A stretch of DNA of 64,000 nt from Theobroma cacao (Eukaryota > Streptophyta > Magnoliopsida > Malvales > Malvaceae), in NCBI RefSeq assembly GCF_000208745.1, contig NC_030855.1, positions 18,220,532-18,284,531 on the forward strand, read 5' to 3'. Each line of letters opens with the position of its first letter. The first letter of the stretch is position 1. Below, piece by piece: positions 42,001 through 54,000 of this stretch. Both the position numbers and the translations under genes were made by a program. Under the pieces are notes generated by a model, which worked only from the letters and a program-made list of their open reading frames with translations, was not told where the DNA came from and ran no database searches.

Positions 42001-45000
42001 GATCTAGCCTTACCCTTTTTCATCTTCACAACCCGTTCCCACAGCTTTGGCCCCTCTGTCTCATTCCCTACAAAATCTTGGCTTGTTAATTCCTTCTTTC
42101 TTAACTTGTGAGCTTGACTACCAGCCTCCGATCCACATTGGCTTTTGGTTTGGTCTTCAAAAATATTTTCACTGATTGGGCTTGTCTTACTTGTTTGGCC
42201 CAAACTTACTCTTTCCCCTAGGTTTGACTCAACACTCTCAATTCTTTTTTCACTTGTAGAATAGACACGTGACTTTTTACTCAATTTTGTTTCCCCTTCT
42301 CCAGTTAGTGTCCCCCTTTCAAACTTTGAATTGTCACCCTTTGTACCTTTCTTTGGCCAATTAAATGATTTTACCCTTCATTTTGTTACTTTTTCCTTCT
42401 TTGACCTCACCAATTGAGCATCTTCAACCTTTCCCTTGTTACTCTCCACCGCACCCTCTACCCTTGAATTGCTTTTGTTCGAGCCCTAGTCACCCTCCTC
42501 CGATGTATTACTGGGCATCTCATTGCATCTCGAAATTGCCTCACAGCTTAACACCTCTTTTATTGAAGCTTTGACTAAGAAACCTTTACCGTTGACCTTA
42601 ATTGGCGTGAATGGAAAAATATCTTGAAGAGATCTAACCTCCACAAGAATGCTAGCATAGTTCAGTCTCCATTTTTCCATTGTGTCTTGATCTGTTTGAA
42701 GAAACCTACCCCAAACATTCCTAATTGCCCTAAAGCTCTCCTCATGCCATATATGAAGAAGGATTTCTTCAATTTTGACCCAAACTTTGTAATACCTAAC
42801 CTCTTCCCCAACATTATAGGGCGAAAGGGACAGGAACCAAGGTTCGAAGATGTCCCAATAATGGTTCAACAGAGTCTCTATTTCTTCTTTATTTTTAAAA
42901 GATACCAAAACAAATTGACCCGAGTGGGTCGAACACGAGCATTAACCCCCTGACAAAACAAAGAATTTTGGATGGCTTTGAAACACAAAGGTCGTCTTAG
43001 TTCCCCCTGCGCACTGCATTCCAGCCAATCAAGCTCATTTTTTTCAATCAGAATCGTTTTAACATCTCTCCCACAATTATTGTTCTTAGCAGTTTTTTCA
43101 CAAAACCTTCTTCGACTTTCGCTGTTGCCACTGTTCCCTATGATCTTAAGGGTTCATTGTTAGTGTTTCTAATGAGATATTCTTTATAGGTCATCTTTCG
43201 GTTTGTCATCATTACATTTATGAATCTTCCTTTACTATTCTCATTAAGCAACTCCCTTTTGTCTCTTGGTTTTTCTGCTTCAGATACTCGAATTTTCTTT
43301 CCATAAATCCATTTGCCATTTCCCCTTTGGATAGCTCTTTTCAACTCATTAGTTTCTCTGTATCTAACGAAAGCATATTTTGCTTCCGCATTGGCTTTCT
43401 GTCTTGGAATGAAGACATCAACCATGTCACTAAATTTGTCAAAGACTTCCTTTAAGAGCCACCAATCCACATCGGTACTCAAGTTGCCCATAAAAGCCGA
43501 GAAAAGCCTGCTTCTCCACTTTTTAACCCTTCATGGATCCTCTTTCCCCCCACCAGAAGTGTTCTGACCATACTGCCAAACCTCTTGCTCCCTAATCCTA
43601 TTTCTCTTTCTAAGCCTACTGCCTTCTCTCTTACCCATCATTTTTTTTTGGAATTGAGTGTTCTTGCAAATATAGCTTACTTTTGTTGTTATATAATATT
43701 ACTTTGTATTTTGTGAATTTATATTTATATCTTTGGTCTAACTTTTAGTCATATAATCGGTGTGATTTTAACTTTAAGACGTGTGATGAGATTTTAAAGT
43801 TTAATTCAATAACTTGAGATGTTTAAGAGAATTTTGGATGGACGAAATTAAAGTGAAGTTTGTTAGGAAATAATCTTATACCTTTTTTATATATTTATGT
43901 ATATTTTGAATGACATGATTCAAACATGATATTTAAATATTTAAATTCACTTTTATTAATTGATTGTTACATTCTCTAACGTTATAAATTGTTAATCTCT
44001 CTCACCTTTTGACATATTGAGATATGAATATCATCTCTCAGTTATACCTTGCCTGCAAATATACCCTTCCCATCTCACCATCTAATCCTTAATCTATCAA
44101 TTTTCACCAAATCTACCACTACCCAAGCTCTTTAGAATTACTCACTCTTTCTCTTTTACCCGTTCCCATCATTATGATACTATAGCTCCTATATACTTGT
44201 ACAATAAAGACCTTCCAAGAGTTATCAATCCTTGTAACTGTTATAGTATAATAACATTGAGGAAGCACTCGAGGATTCATGCATGATCTTCGTTGGCATC
44301 TCTCTTCTTCAATTTTAAAAAAAAATAAAATGGGAAATTCATTTAATTGTAATTCGAATGCCCAAACGACGGTTTCGACTTACGTAGCAATTGAATGGCA
44401 GTGTTCTACTAAAAGTTTTCAAACCCAACGTCTCTTTTTTCGATTTTTTAACTCTATTGGCCCAATACCTTCCCAATTTGATCAGTTTCTTTGTCAATAA
44501 ACGAAAACCCTAAATTTGTTGCTCCAAAACATCTGAAAGCCCTGTGTTTGTTTGTCGAGAAAATGAGAGAAAGTAAGAGAAAATGAAAAGGAAAATTGCA
44601 GCAACGAGGTAACTATTTCCATCGACATTCGTTTCGATTCTAATTCTTCAATTTATCGATATTGATCGTACGTTTGCTTTAAGGGTTTTCTTCTTGTGCA
44701 ATCGGGTGAATAAAAAGTGGCTTTAATTAATCGTGTTTAAGGAATATATCAAAGCTTCTTTTTATTATCTTGTTTATTTCTTGAAATTAATATTTTCCCT
44801 TGTTGGGCAGTTAATATTGTAACGACCCAAGTCCAACCACTGGTCCAGCAACTTTTTGGGCCTAAACCACGTGGCCCTCAAAAGCTCAAACTCAAGTTGC
44901 GAGTAGTGGTGGGCTTGGATTGTTATATAGGTCTTAACAATCATATTCACATCAGATGTAGGATGTTGGGTATTACAATCCCACCTACTCAAATCCTTGA

Positions 45001-48000
45001 TGTCCTCATCAAGGCCACACATCATATCCACAGAACCAATATCTCACCAGAGCAATGTGAAAGTTCATTGGATTGGTGCAAGCTCTGATACCATTTGTAA
45101 CAACCCAAGTCCAACCACTGGTCCAACAATTTTTTGGGCCTAAACCACGTGGCCTTCAAAAGCTCAAGCTCAAGTTGTTACTAGTGGTGGGCTTGAATTG
45201 TTATATAGGTCTTAACAATTATATTCACATCAGATGTGAGATGTTGGGTATTACAAATATAGAATTCTTAGATGAAATAAAAGGCTTTGATTTTATTTGA
45301 GCACCGATGTTGTGATACAAAGGGAAATGTTTGCGAAATTTGCACTGGTTCATTGCTGTTGTTAAAGTACTTTATGCTTGTATGGCTTTAGGTTGTCAAA
45401 TGCAGGCATTTATCTTGGAGGATTGTTCTCATAGCAAGTTATGGGGGCTACTTACGAGGAACGGAGTGCGATAAGGGGTTGGATTTTGCGTTATTTATTA
45501 GAATTTTCAATGTTACTATGAAATGGAGCTTGGTTTTGGCCTTACAATCATGCATAAGCCATTTGTATAAATGCATGGGGAATTGATTATTTGATATGCT
45601 TATTATGCTAATATTAGGACATTAGGTACTCTTGGTCTCTATATGTAAAGAATAATACATTTAAAACAAATTTTTAGTCAAAGGGAATCTATTAGCTAAT
45701 TGGTAAAGTAAAAAATGTCTCATGATGTTTTTATTGAAATTATACTTAATAACTAGTGGAAATTCCTTTGCTTTTTGCAAGTTATGATGAGAGGCTATGA
45801 ATGACACTTCTTTGGGCTTCTTTACATGACTAAATAAGTAACCTGCAGTATGTCTATCTGAAAGAGCATAATGCTTCCTCTTTTAACATATATGAGGAAT
45901 TTGGTTGGTGTCTTTAAATAGTTAATTTTTTTTAAAATAACTATAACAATGACAAATTATTAGAGAATCTCCTTTCACCCTCCATTATAAGATAACCGGA
46001 AGGAGATGTGGGATCATTAATTGGAATTAACTAATTGGCAACGTTAGGGATGACTCAAAGTTACATTTGAGATGGAGTCAAAAAGGAAGATCCATCTTAG
46101 AGGAGACAATTTTTTATGTACATATTTAGTGTCTTTAGTCTCTTCCTTCATGTGGGTTTGGATTAGATTGTTATAAATTTGAGATTAATTTTGATTATGG
46201 ATAATGAAATTTAAAATGATGAGAATGACATTATTTGAAGAAAAATGAGAAGTGGGAATTTCCATGCCTCAAAAGCCTATTTTCCCATAAGATCAACATA
46301 TAAGTTTGTTGGGGATAGGGTGGGATGTGCCTATGGGCAGAATGAGAACTGGCAGTTGATGAGGCAACTAAAATGTTTAGAATAATTCTGGTTTTCAATG
46401 TGGCTATGTATGCAGGATAGAGTGATCAATAACAAGAGGCTCAGGTGAAATATGGTTGATAATCCATCAAGGATTATATTTTCGAGGGTGAGTGTGCCAC
46501 AAACATGAAGAGTAGGGAATGAAGCTTTGGATCATATTATTCTAATCTATCCATTAGTTGCAGATGTTTGGAGTGTGAGTATGCCACAAACAGGTTTTTT
46601 GTAATGATTTTACAGGGAGGGATGAGCTATAGTCTTTGTATTAAATCTTTTGATAGATGAGTTATCCTTCGGTCTGTAGTAGTTGTGTAGTTGTGTTTGT
46701 GATTTAGTATATAGGAAGAGGTAGGAACTGGTGAGTCTTCGATGGTAGAAGGGAAAGGTATGAGGAAGTTCTTTTTAGGGTGGGAAAAACAGCTAGGAAA
46801 TTGTGGTAGCATTCACGTTGGAGATACTTGGCTCAAACAGATCTTGTTGTTGGATAGCTTGGACATCTCTCTTGAAAATGTGTTTAAGTTAAACACGGAT
46901 GGAATGAAAAAAGATAGCACTGAATTTTTTAGTGCAGGGGGCTTGATTGGAGATCATCATGGTAGCAAGTTGAAGGGTTTTATAGCTGATAGTGGTAGAG
47001 TTGATAGGTAATTGGTGGATACATGGGCTTTGAGAAAGGTCTACTGCTTATCCATGGGATATGCAGACAACCCATTGTGGTGGAATTGGGTTCAAAGTTT
47101 TGGTTGGCTAGGGAAGGACCATGCTCTTGAGGGTTTTAGAAGATTGTAAGTGCCTCATAAGGTAGGTTGAAGCTGCATAATTACACATGTTGTCGATGAA
47201 GGAAATAAATGTGTTGATTTGCTGGCAAATATGGGCCAACTATTTTATCTTAGAAAGTGATCTTAGTTTCCCCTTTGAGTGAATTCTATGGCATACTAGA
47301 GGATGGAGGGTGTAGCAATCCTGCATAGTAGTCTTGGGCTTGTTAACCCTCTTTTGTACCCCTCAAAAAAAAAAAAAAAAGAAGGAAATTGCAAATACAG
47401 TAATTCTATGTTTCAAACAAAGTCATGATTATTTATTTTTATGTAAGAAAATCTCCGATAACTAAAGAAAGTCTCTAACCTAATGGACCTTAGTCAATAA
47501 GTCATTTCTCGACAAAGTTGTCATAAATCTCTTTATCATTTCTTTCATACTTATCTGAAAGCAAATGTCAGCCCAAAGGGGGGTAAAAAGGCAAGAAAAG
47601 AAGCCTCAACGAGTATCAGTTCGACTAAAACGACCTATTCCTTTCTTAGTCCAAAATGGACTTGCAATCCACCATGTGATACTATATCAGTCACATTGAT
47701 TTGAGGTTATCAATCGAGAACTATAGAACTCAACAACCACTAGTTCCCTTTACTTCATTTACATTAATTTTGGTATAACATGACATTTTTAGTTGGTGTG
47801 CAATTCCCTTTTGTGATTCAAGGAATGATTTTATGAGAAATTTCTACTCATTTGTGCTACACTACTTTATGTGATCTTTCTGTTTTGGTTTCCTAGTCCT
47901 AATTGCATTAAAATACCTAAGTTTGTTCCTTGATGCTATAGTGGATTTCGCTCATTGTTAGTGTCTATAGATCTTCTGCATATTACCTATCAAAGAAAGA

Positions 48001-51000
48001 TTAGTGAAAATTTTGTGTGATTTTCTCGTAGCGCAATACTTAATAACAATCTTAGTTAGAATATGATTCCAACTCAATAACTATTTGATAGTTTGGCTAA
48101 AATCTTGTTATTTATAATCTTACCATATAATTATTAACATGATTCTATTATCTTTTAGATCAGATTGTAAGCTTACAAGTTTTAAGTTGAAACTTTTTCA
48201 CTTGTTTTATGGGTATTTTTTTTGAATAGTAATGAACTGTAAAAGAGGGACAGATTGATTGGTGGTGAAAGCTTGTGAGTAATGGAAAGATAGTAGGATA
48301 GATGTTTTAGTTAAAACATATCCCTGGTAACTATATTTGTACCATTATCTAAATTTATATGCCTTTTGGGATAAGCATTAATTGCATTTAATAGCCTACG
48401 AACATTAAAACAAACATTATGCTCACTGGAAAAAAATCAATAAATTTAGACATTTTAGAGGTGTACAAATAAGTCAAGCTGGCTTGATCTTGGCTGGATT
48501 GGGCCTTTAATGAGTTCAAGCCCTAATAAAGCTCAAAACACACTCCGGCTGCCAAGCTAAATCTCGGCTTGTCAAAAACTTGTTAAGCTCAAACTCAGCT
48601 TGATTACAGAAATGAGCCAAGCTCTGAGCATAGCTTGTTTGAGGGTTCTAGTAGGTAAGGCTTAAAAGGAAAATCGAGAGGAGACCCTTTTGTCATTGAA
48701 CTCCACAACTCACACTTGAAGGTAGGAAATAAAAAGGGGAAGGTCTTTTTTATTGGTCGGTTCTATTTTTGACCTTTCTTCTGCAATAGTTGAGGAAATG
48801 TAGGATACTTTCCCACGATCCCTCAATCCCACATTAATGATTTCTCATCTTTGAGTCATCAGAAAATTAACCTTTTGTCATGATTTTGTTGAACTGAAGG
48901 TGTTTTCTGATGTATGTCACACGAGCTTTCCAGTTATGTGAATATCATGATCATTTTTTTCTTCTGCAAACAAATATGATAATCCAAATCCACTTAAGTA
49001 TTGAACGATATTGACATTGAAAATATGTAACTTGATTTGAGATTGTTGAAGGAGTGCCCATCTTTGAGCTATTGGGAAATAGCTTTCTTGTCATGAATTT
49101 TTATGAACCATGAGTATTATTTGTTGTGCATCAGATAAATTCTCTGATGATATAGAAATTGCTATATTTTAATTCAATATGTTTTCAAAGATAATAATGT
49201 TTAGAACAGATAATTTTGTGTAGACATGTTTAATCTATCAATAGGTTTTCTTGAAGTTGCCATTAATTTTATTTCTCTTTCTTTGAAGGTCTAATAATTA
49301 TAATATTAGCATGTTATAGTGAACACAATCTCCATGTCATAAAGTACATATACCAAAGAAATAAAAAATTATAAACAACTAAAAGTTATAGAGTACATAT
49401 ATTTGAAATTAATAGTCTCTCTTTTTGACCCATTACACACTTAAAGCTTATAGCTGACTGTAAGTCAAGCAGCTCACATACAACCCAATTAAAATTTGGA
49501 TCCCTAGATATACTTTAGGCTTTTATAGAGGCAATAAGTATTGTAAGTAGTTTTGAAGCAATAAATTCATTTTTTGTCTAATCCTCTTGAACAAATTGGG
49601 GATTGAGCCCTTGCACTTAATTGATGATTGAAGACATTAAATTCATTAATTGTGCATCATACATGTACTGTTTATTTAAAAACTACGACCTTTTAGATGA
49701 GTATAAATGCTTTTCAAAATAAAAAAGGTAAGTATAGTCATGTTACATTGACCCTTTTTTATGTTTATACCTATCTTTTATTCTCTCTTTATTCTTTTTT
49801 CTTTTATTGCTGAGTGATTTTACCTTTCTTTTATTCTCTCTTTCTTCATTTATGTTCTATAAATTTAATCTTAGTAGAAATTGCTTTTCTATATGGTTTG
49901 TGGAGACAGACAGGAAACTCATATTTGATATTTGAGACATGGTGTCTACTTTAATGCTAAAAATATGCGTATCTTTGCTCTAGTTTGTGTTAGAATACGG
50001 CAGAATATTAGAGAACATAATAATTAAGAGAGTGGTAACTTTAGAAGTTACTTTGATCTTGGAAGAAAATTCACTTGTTCAGTTGCTCTTAGGAGTAGAG
50101 CAGACTGTAAGCCACTGACAAGTTTTTTGCAGTGGTGAAAGTGGTTTGATGACTTTCCAATATTGAAAATAACTGAAAGGTCTTAGTAAGTTATCTATGA
50201 TTCTCGTTAGCAATATGCAAAAGAAATCCTGGTAGGTTTTGTACCTTTTATAATTCTCCATAATTTAGTAGTGTTCTTTCTTTCATCCCTGTATTTTTTT
50301 TTTCTATTCTTTCTTCTTGTCCCTCTCTCTAACTTACTTTATTGAATTAAATTAAGCTATTTGCAGTTTTCCTTGGATCTATTCTGGCTGAAGTCCACCC
50401 CCCACCTCCCCTTTTTTTTTTCCTTATTTTAATAGAAAATGGAAGCAAAAGTCTTGCCTACATAGATAGATGCTGAGTATAGTCTTATGCTTACAATTGC
50501 ATGAACTTTCTTTCTCATTAATTAGCCTTATTGGGCTGATGCTTTTGTGGGTTTCTTAAAAACCTTTTGCATTAAAGATCAACAAACAAATGGTGGAATT
50601 TGTCACTGTTTGGAAATTGATAGAATTTCACCTTTTATCCACATTATATGTTTTCTTTATCTTTTTCTAGGTCTTATTCTGAGCTCCAATTTGCTTTTTA
50701 AATTAATCAAGATTTCAGAGTAAGACCACATATGATAATGGTCTTCTAAAGTAGTTGAAAAAGATAACAGAAAGATCATCTAAACCATTTTTCTGATATT
50801 GTAAGGCATTGAATGCAATTTTGTCGCTGTTTGGAAATTGATAGACTTTCACCTTGTATCCACGTCATATGTTTTCTTAATCTTTTTCTAGGTCTTATTC
50901 TGAGTTCCAATTTGCTTTTTAAATTAATCAAGATATCAGAGTACGACCACATATGATAATGGTCTTCTAAAGTTGTTGAAAAAGATAACAGAAAGACCAT

Positions 51001-54000
51001 CTACACCATTTTTCTGATTGTGTACGGCATTGAATGCTTCAAGGCTTCATTGCTTGACTTTTCCTGTCTTCATATGCCATATTCTATCAGGCACTGAGAA
51101 TGGAAACTAACTAAAACATTTTGATATTTCCAGCTGTTGTTCCATATTTTGTGTTTGTGATCAGTAATTTTAAATGTTCCAACTCTATGATTTCGTATTA
51201 AATGTTAGTGCAATATGAATATTTATTGAGATCTTTGACAGACTAGCTAGGATTACTAATTTGTGAAGTGGTGCTTCTGATTAAAAAAATTGCCATGTGC
51301 TACTAAGGTGCTCTTGTTTTCATTTTGACATGTGCATATACTTTCTACCTCGTGCAGATGGCACAACATTGTTTGTCTAGATCATTTTGTAGAGTCACTG
51401 AAGTTTAAAGTGATAGTGGTGATGTTGATATATATATATATAGCTAGGCTTCTATTCACACATTATCATTGAAGGTAAAGGGGACCATTAAGAGCAGTGA
51501 ACTGGCAAGGCTTGAAATGATGGGTCAATTACTGAAAAACGTTGTTTGTCTATACATCATTTTGTAGAGCCACTGAAGTTTAAAGTGATAGTGGTAATGT
51601 TGATATATATATATATTTATCTAGGCTTCTATTCACACATTATCATCGAAGGTAAAGGGGACCATTAAGAGCAGTGGACTGGCAAGGCTCGAAATGATGG
51701 ATTAACTACTCAAAAAATTGTTTGTCTATGGATCATTTTGTAGAGTCACTGAAGTTTAAAGTGATAGTGGTGATGTTGTTATATATATTTAGCTAGGCTT
51801 CTATTCACACATTATAATTGAAGGTAAAGGGGACCATTAAGAGCAGTGGACTGGCATGGCTTGAAATGATGGGTCAATTACTGAAAAACCTAAGCTTTGA
51901 TGATATTACTGTATATATCCTCTGGGTCAAGCGTATTTAACATAAAGTATGTTATTTTGTAAAAAGTAAAGGATGAGACAAACACAAATTTGATGGTGTA
52001 GTATAGTTGTCAAACAAGTGTTGCATAGTCTAACAAGCAAATGCTCATCACCTGACACTAATGGCCAATAGATGTAAAGAAAATCATATTGATGTGGTTT
52101 TTCTCATTTGGATGGTAATTTGCAGGTGAGTAGCTATTGTGCGAATGAACTTTGTGAAATTGTGGCAGAGGAGTGGGAAAGAGGAAGCTGTTTAGATGGA
52201 TGGAATAAAAGGTGGGAGCTTGCACTGTGCAAGGCTTTTGAGAGGGCTGATAACGCCTTCAAAGATGAGGCATTAGCACCCAAGTCTGTTGGATCAACTG
52301 CTTTGGTGCTGATTATCTCAGCCTGCCAGATAATTGCTGCTAATTGTGGTGACTCCAGGGCTGTGCTTTGTCGTGGGACGCAAGCAATCCCATTGACAGT
52401 TGACCACAAGGTTTCCCTCTGTTATTCAGTTTCTTCTATCTATTTACACTAGACTAAGGCTCTATGTTCCAAAACTAAGGTCTTTCATTTTTTTATCTTC
52501 TTCCTTCATGTTTTTTCTTTTTAGTTCTTGCCTTTTTATTTAGGCAATCACTGTGATATAATACCTTATGGCCCAATCCTGAACAATCTAAGATTCTTTT
52601 CTAAACCTGCTGCTGTTTTCAAGTCTAGAGATAAACAAATATACAATTGCCATTGCATTGATTAGGAGCATTCTTGGTGACTGGCCTGGTTGAAGATCAA
52701 GAAGTAAACTTTTTATCAGCCAAGCATTTTTCTAATGGCTTAGATTAATGATCCAATCTCCTGATCCTGTAGAAAGGAAAATGGATTTTACATTCTTCCT
52801 TTCAGAAGGAGGATTAGAGGATCCTATTAATTATTGCTTTTGAAGGCACCTTTTTATCTGGCTGTCTCTACAACTAGTACTTATATATGCACCTGTTGAT
52901 GTGGTTAATACTCGCACATGAGAGTTGATATATACTTCACTTGTTGTGTCAACAGGCATTTCACTTTGTGCTTTTTCACATCAAATATTGTGTCAAGAAC
53001 ATTTTTCCTTTTATGAATAAATTAGAACTACTTGCATGATTCATCATAAGTATCAAACACATTCCTACTTTTAAATAAAAGAGGAGTACTTTTAGGATTC
53101 ATTGTAAGCTACTACAACCTTTACAATGATTAAGCTGTCTTTTGTTTGTCATTGTCTCCAAAAGTATGGCCCAAATATCTCATCAGCTGATGGATATGTT
53201 ATTGCTATCTCTTGTTTATATCTGACAAGCACACACATGCTTCACTGTAAAGTGCAATATCTGTGCATTGTTTCCTGCTGCCTCCTGTTTCTTTTGGGAA
53301 CTTTGCTAAAAATGTGGACCTGTCTTTTTGTAGCTTGACCGAGCAGATGAGTTAGAAAGGATCACTAGTAGCGGAGGTAGAATTCTCAATTGGGGCTGTT
53401 TAAGGGTGGAGGGAGTTCTCTCCATGTCAAGAGCAATAGGTATTTTTTGCTTCTACACCACCGAATTATTTCTTCATTTCCATGGCATGAGTGAGAGCAT
53501 TGCTATACAACTTTTATTCATGTTAGTGATTTAATTTTTCATTTTGTGTTTGCTGAAATTCATTCCAATATTGTGGCTACTCAGGTTTTGTTTACATGTC
53601 AAAGAACAAAAAACTGGAGACACTATAGAACCTATCTGCAAGTAGGCCAGTAGCACTATGGCAAATCCTATGTTGCTCCTACTCTTATTTTTCATCTAGT
53701 ATCTGTGCGAAGTATGTATCCAACACCTCAAAGTGGGCACGTATCTGAGGCATGTCCTGCCAAATATAAGGAAAATCTTAGGGAAAATTGAACACACCTG
53801 TCTCAAACAAGCAAATCATTTGATAGTAAAACGTGTATACTTTTATCTTACCATAAACACCACTTTCCTGTGTTTCCTTTTAGATATAGAATAGCCTATC
53901 TCAGCCAATTTATGGTACTTTTATCTATTGGATGACTCTTATCCAATAAAAACAAAGCACATTCCAAAGTCATCTGATATATTTTGTAACACAATTATGT

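Larger units (their letters stand above)
36527..43665 (-). mobile_element. L1-type plant LINE of full-length appearance, 7.1 kb, antisense in PP2C intron 1
   Basis: The insert is bounded by a 14-bp direct repeat GCAAATATAGCTTA (36513-36526 and 43666-43679), a target-site duplication of the length LINEs make. The element reads on the minus strand. Its 5' end is at 43665, ORF1 starts at 43641, ORF2 starts at 41173, and the tail is a short A run next to the repeat (seen as ATTTTTTTTT on the + strand at 36527-36536). ORF1 and ORF2 are both broken, so the copy is inactive, but the structure appears full length. The 14-bp repeat is still perfect, while the coding parts carry many stops. Confidence 0.92.

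Noticed and set aside
37895..43567. Plus-strand frames across the LINE
   Set aside because: Antisense shadows of ORF1 and ORF2; all recognisable LINE domains are on the minus strand.
48455..49510. A 1-kb hAT element
   Set aside because: The two candidate ends are only loosely similar and no 8-bp duplication matches, so it was not listed as an element.
52108..52452. A separate gene or PP2C start at the ATG at 52108
   Set aside because: The ATG lies upstream of a good acceptor (TTTGCAG at 52125). The family sequence continues from exon 1 at 33384, and a start here would lose the DGHGG metal site.
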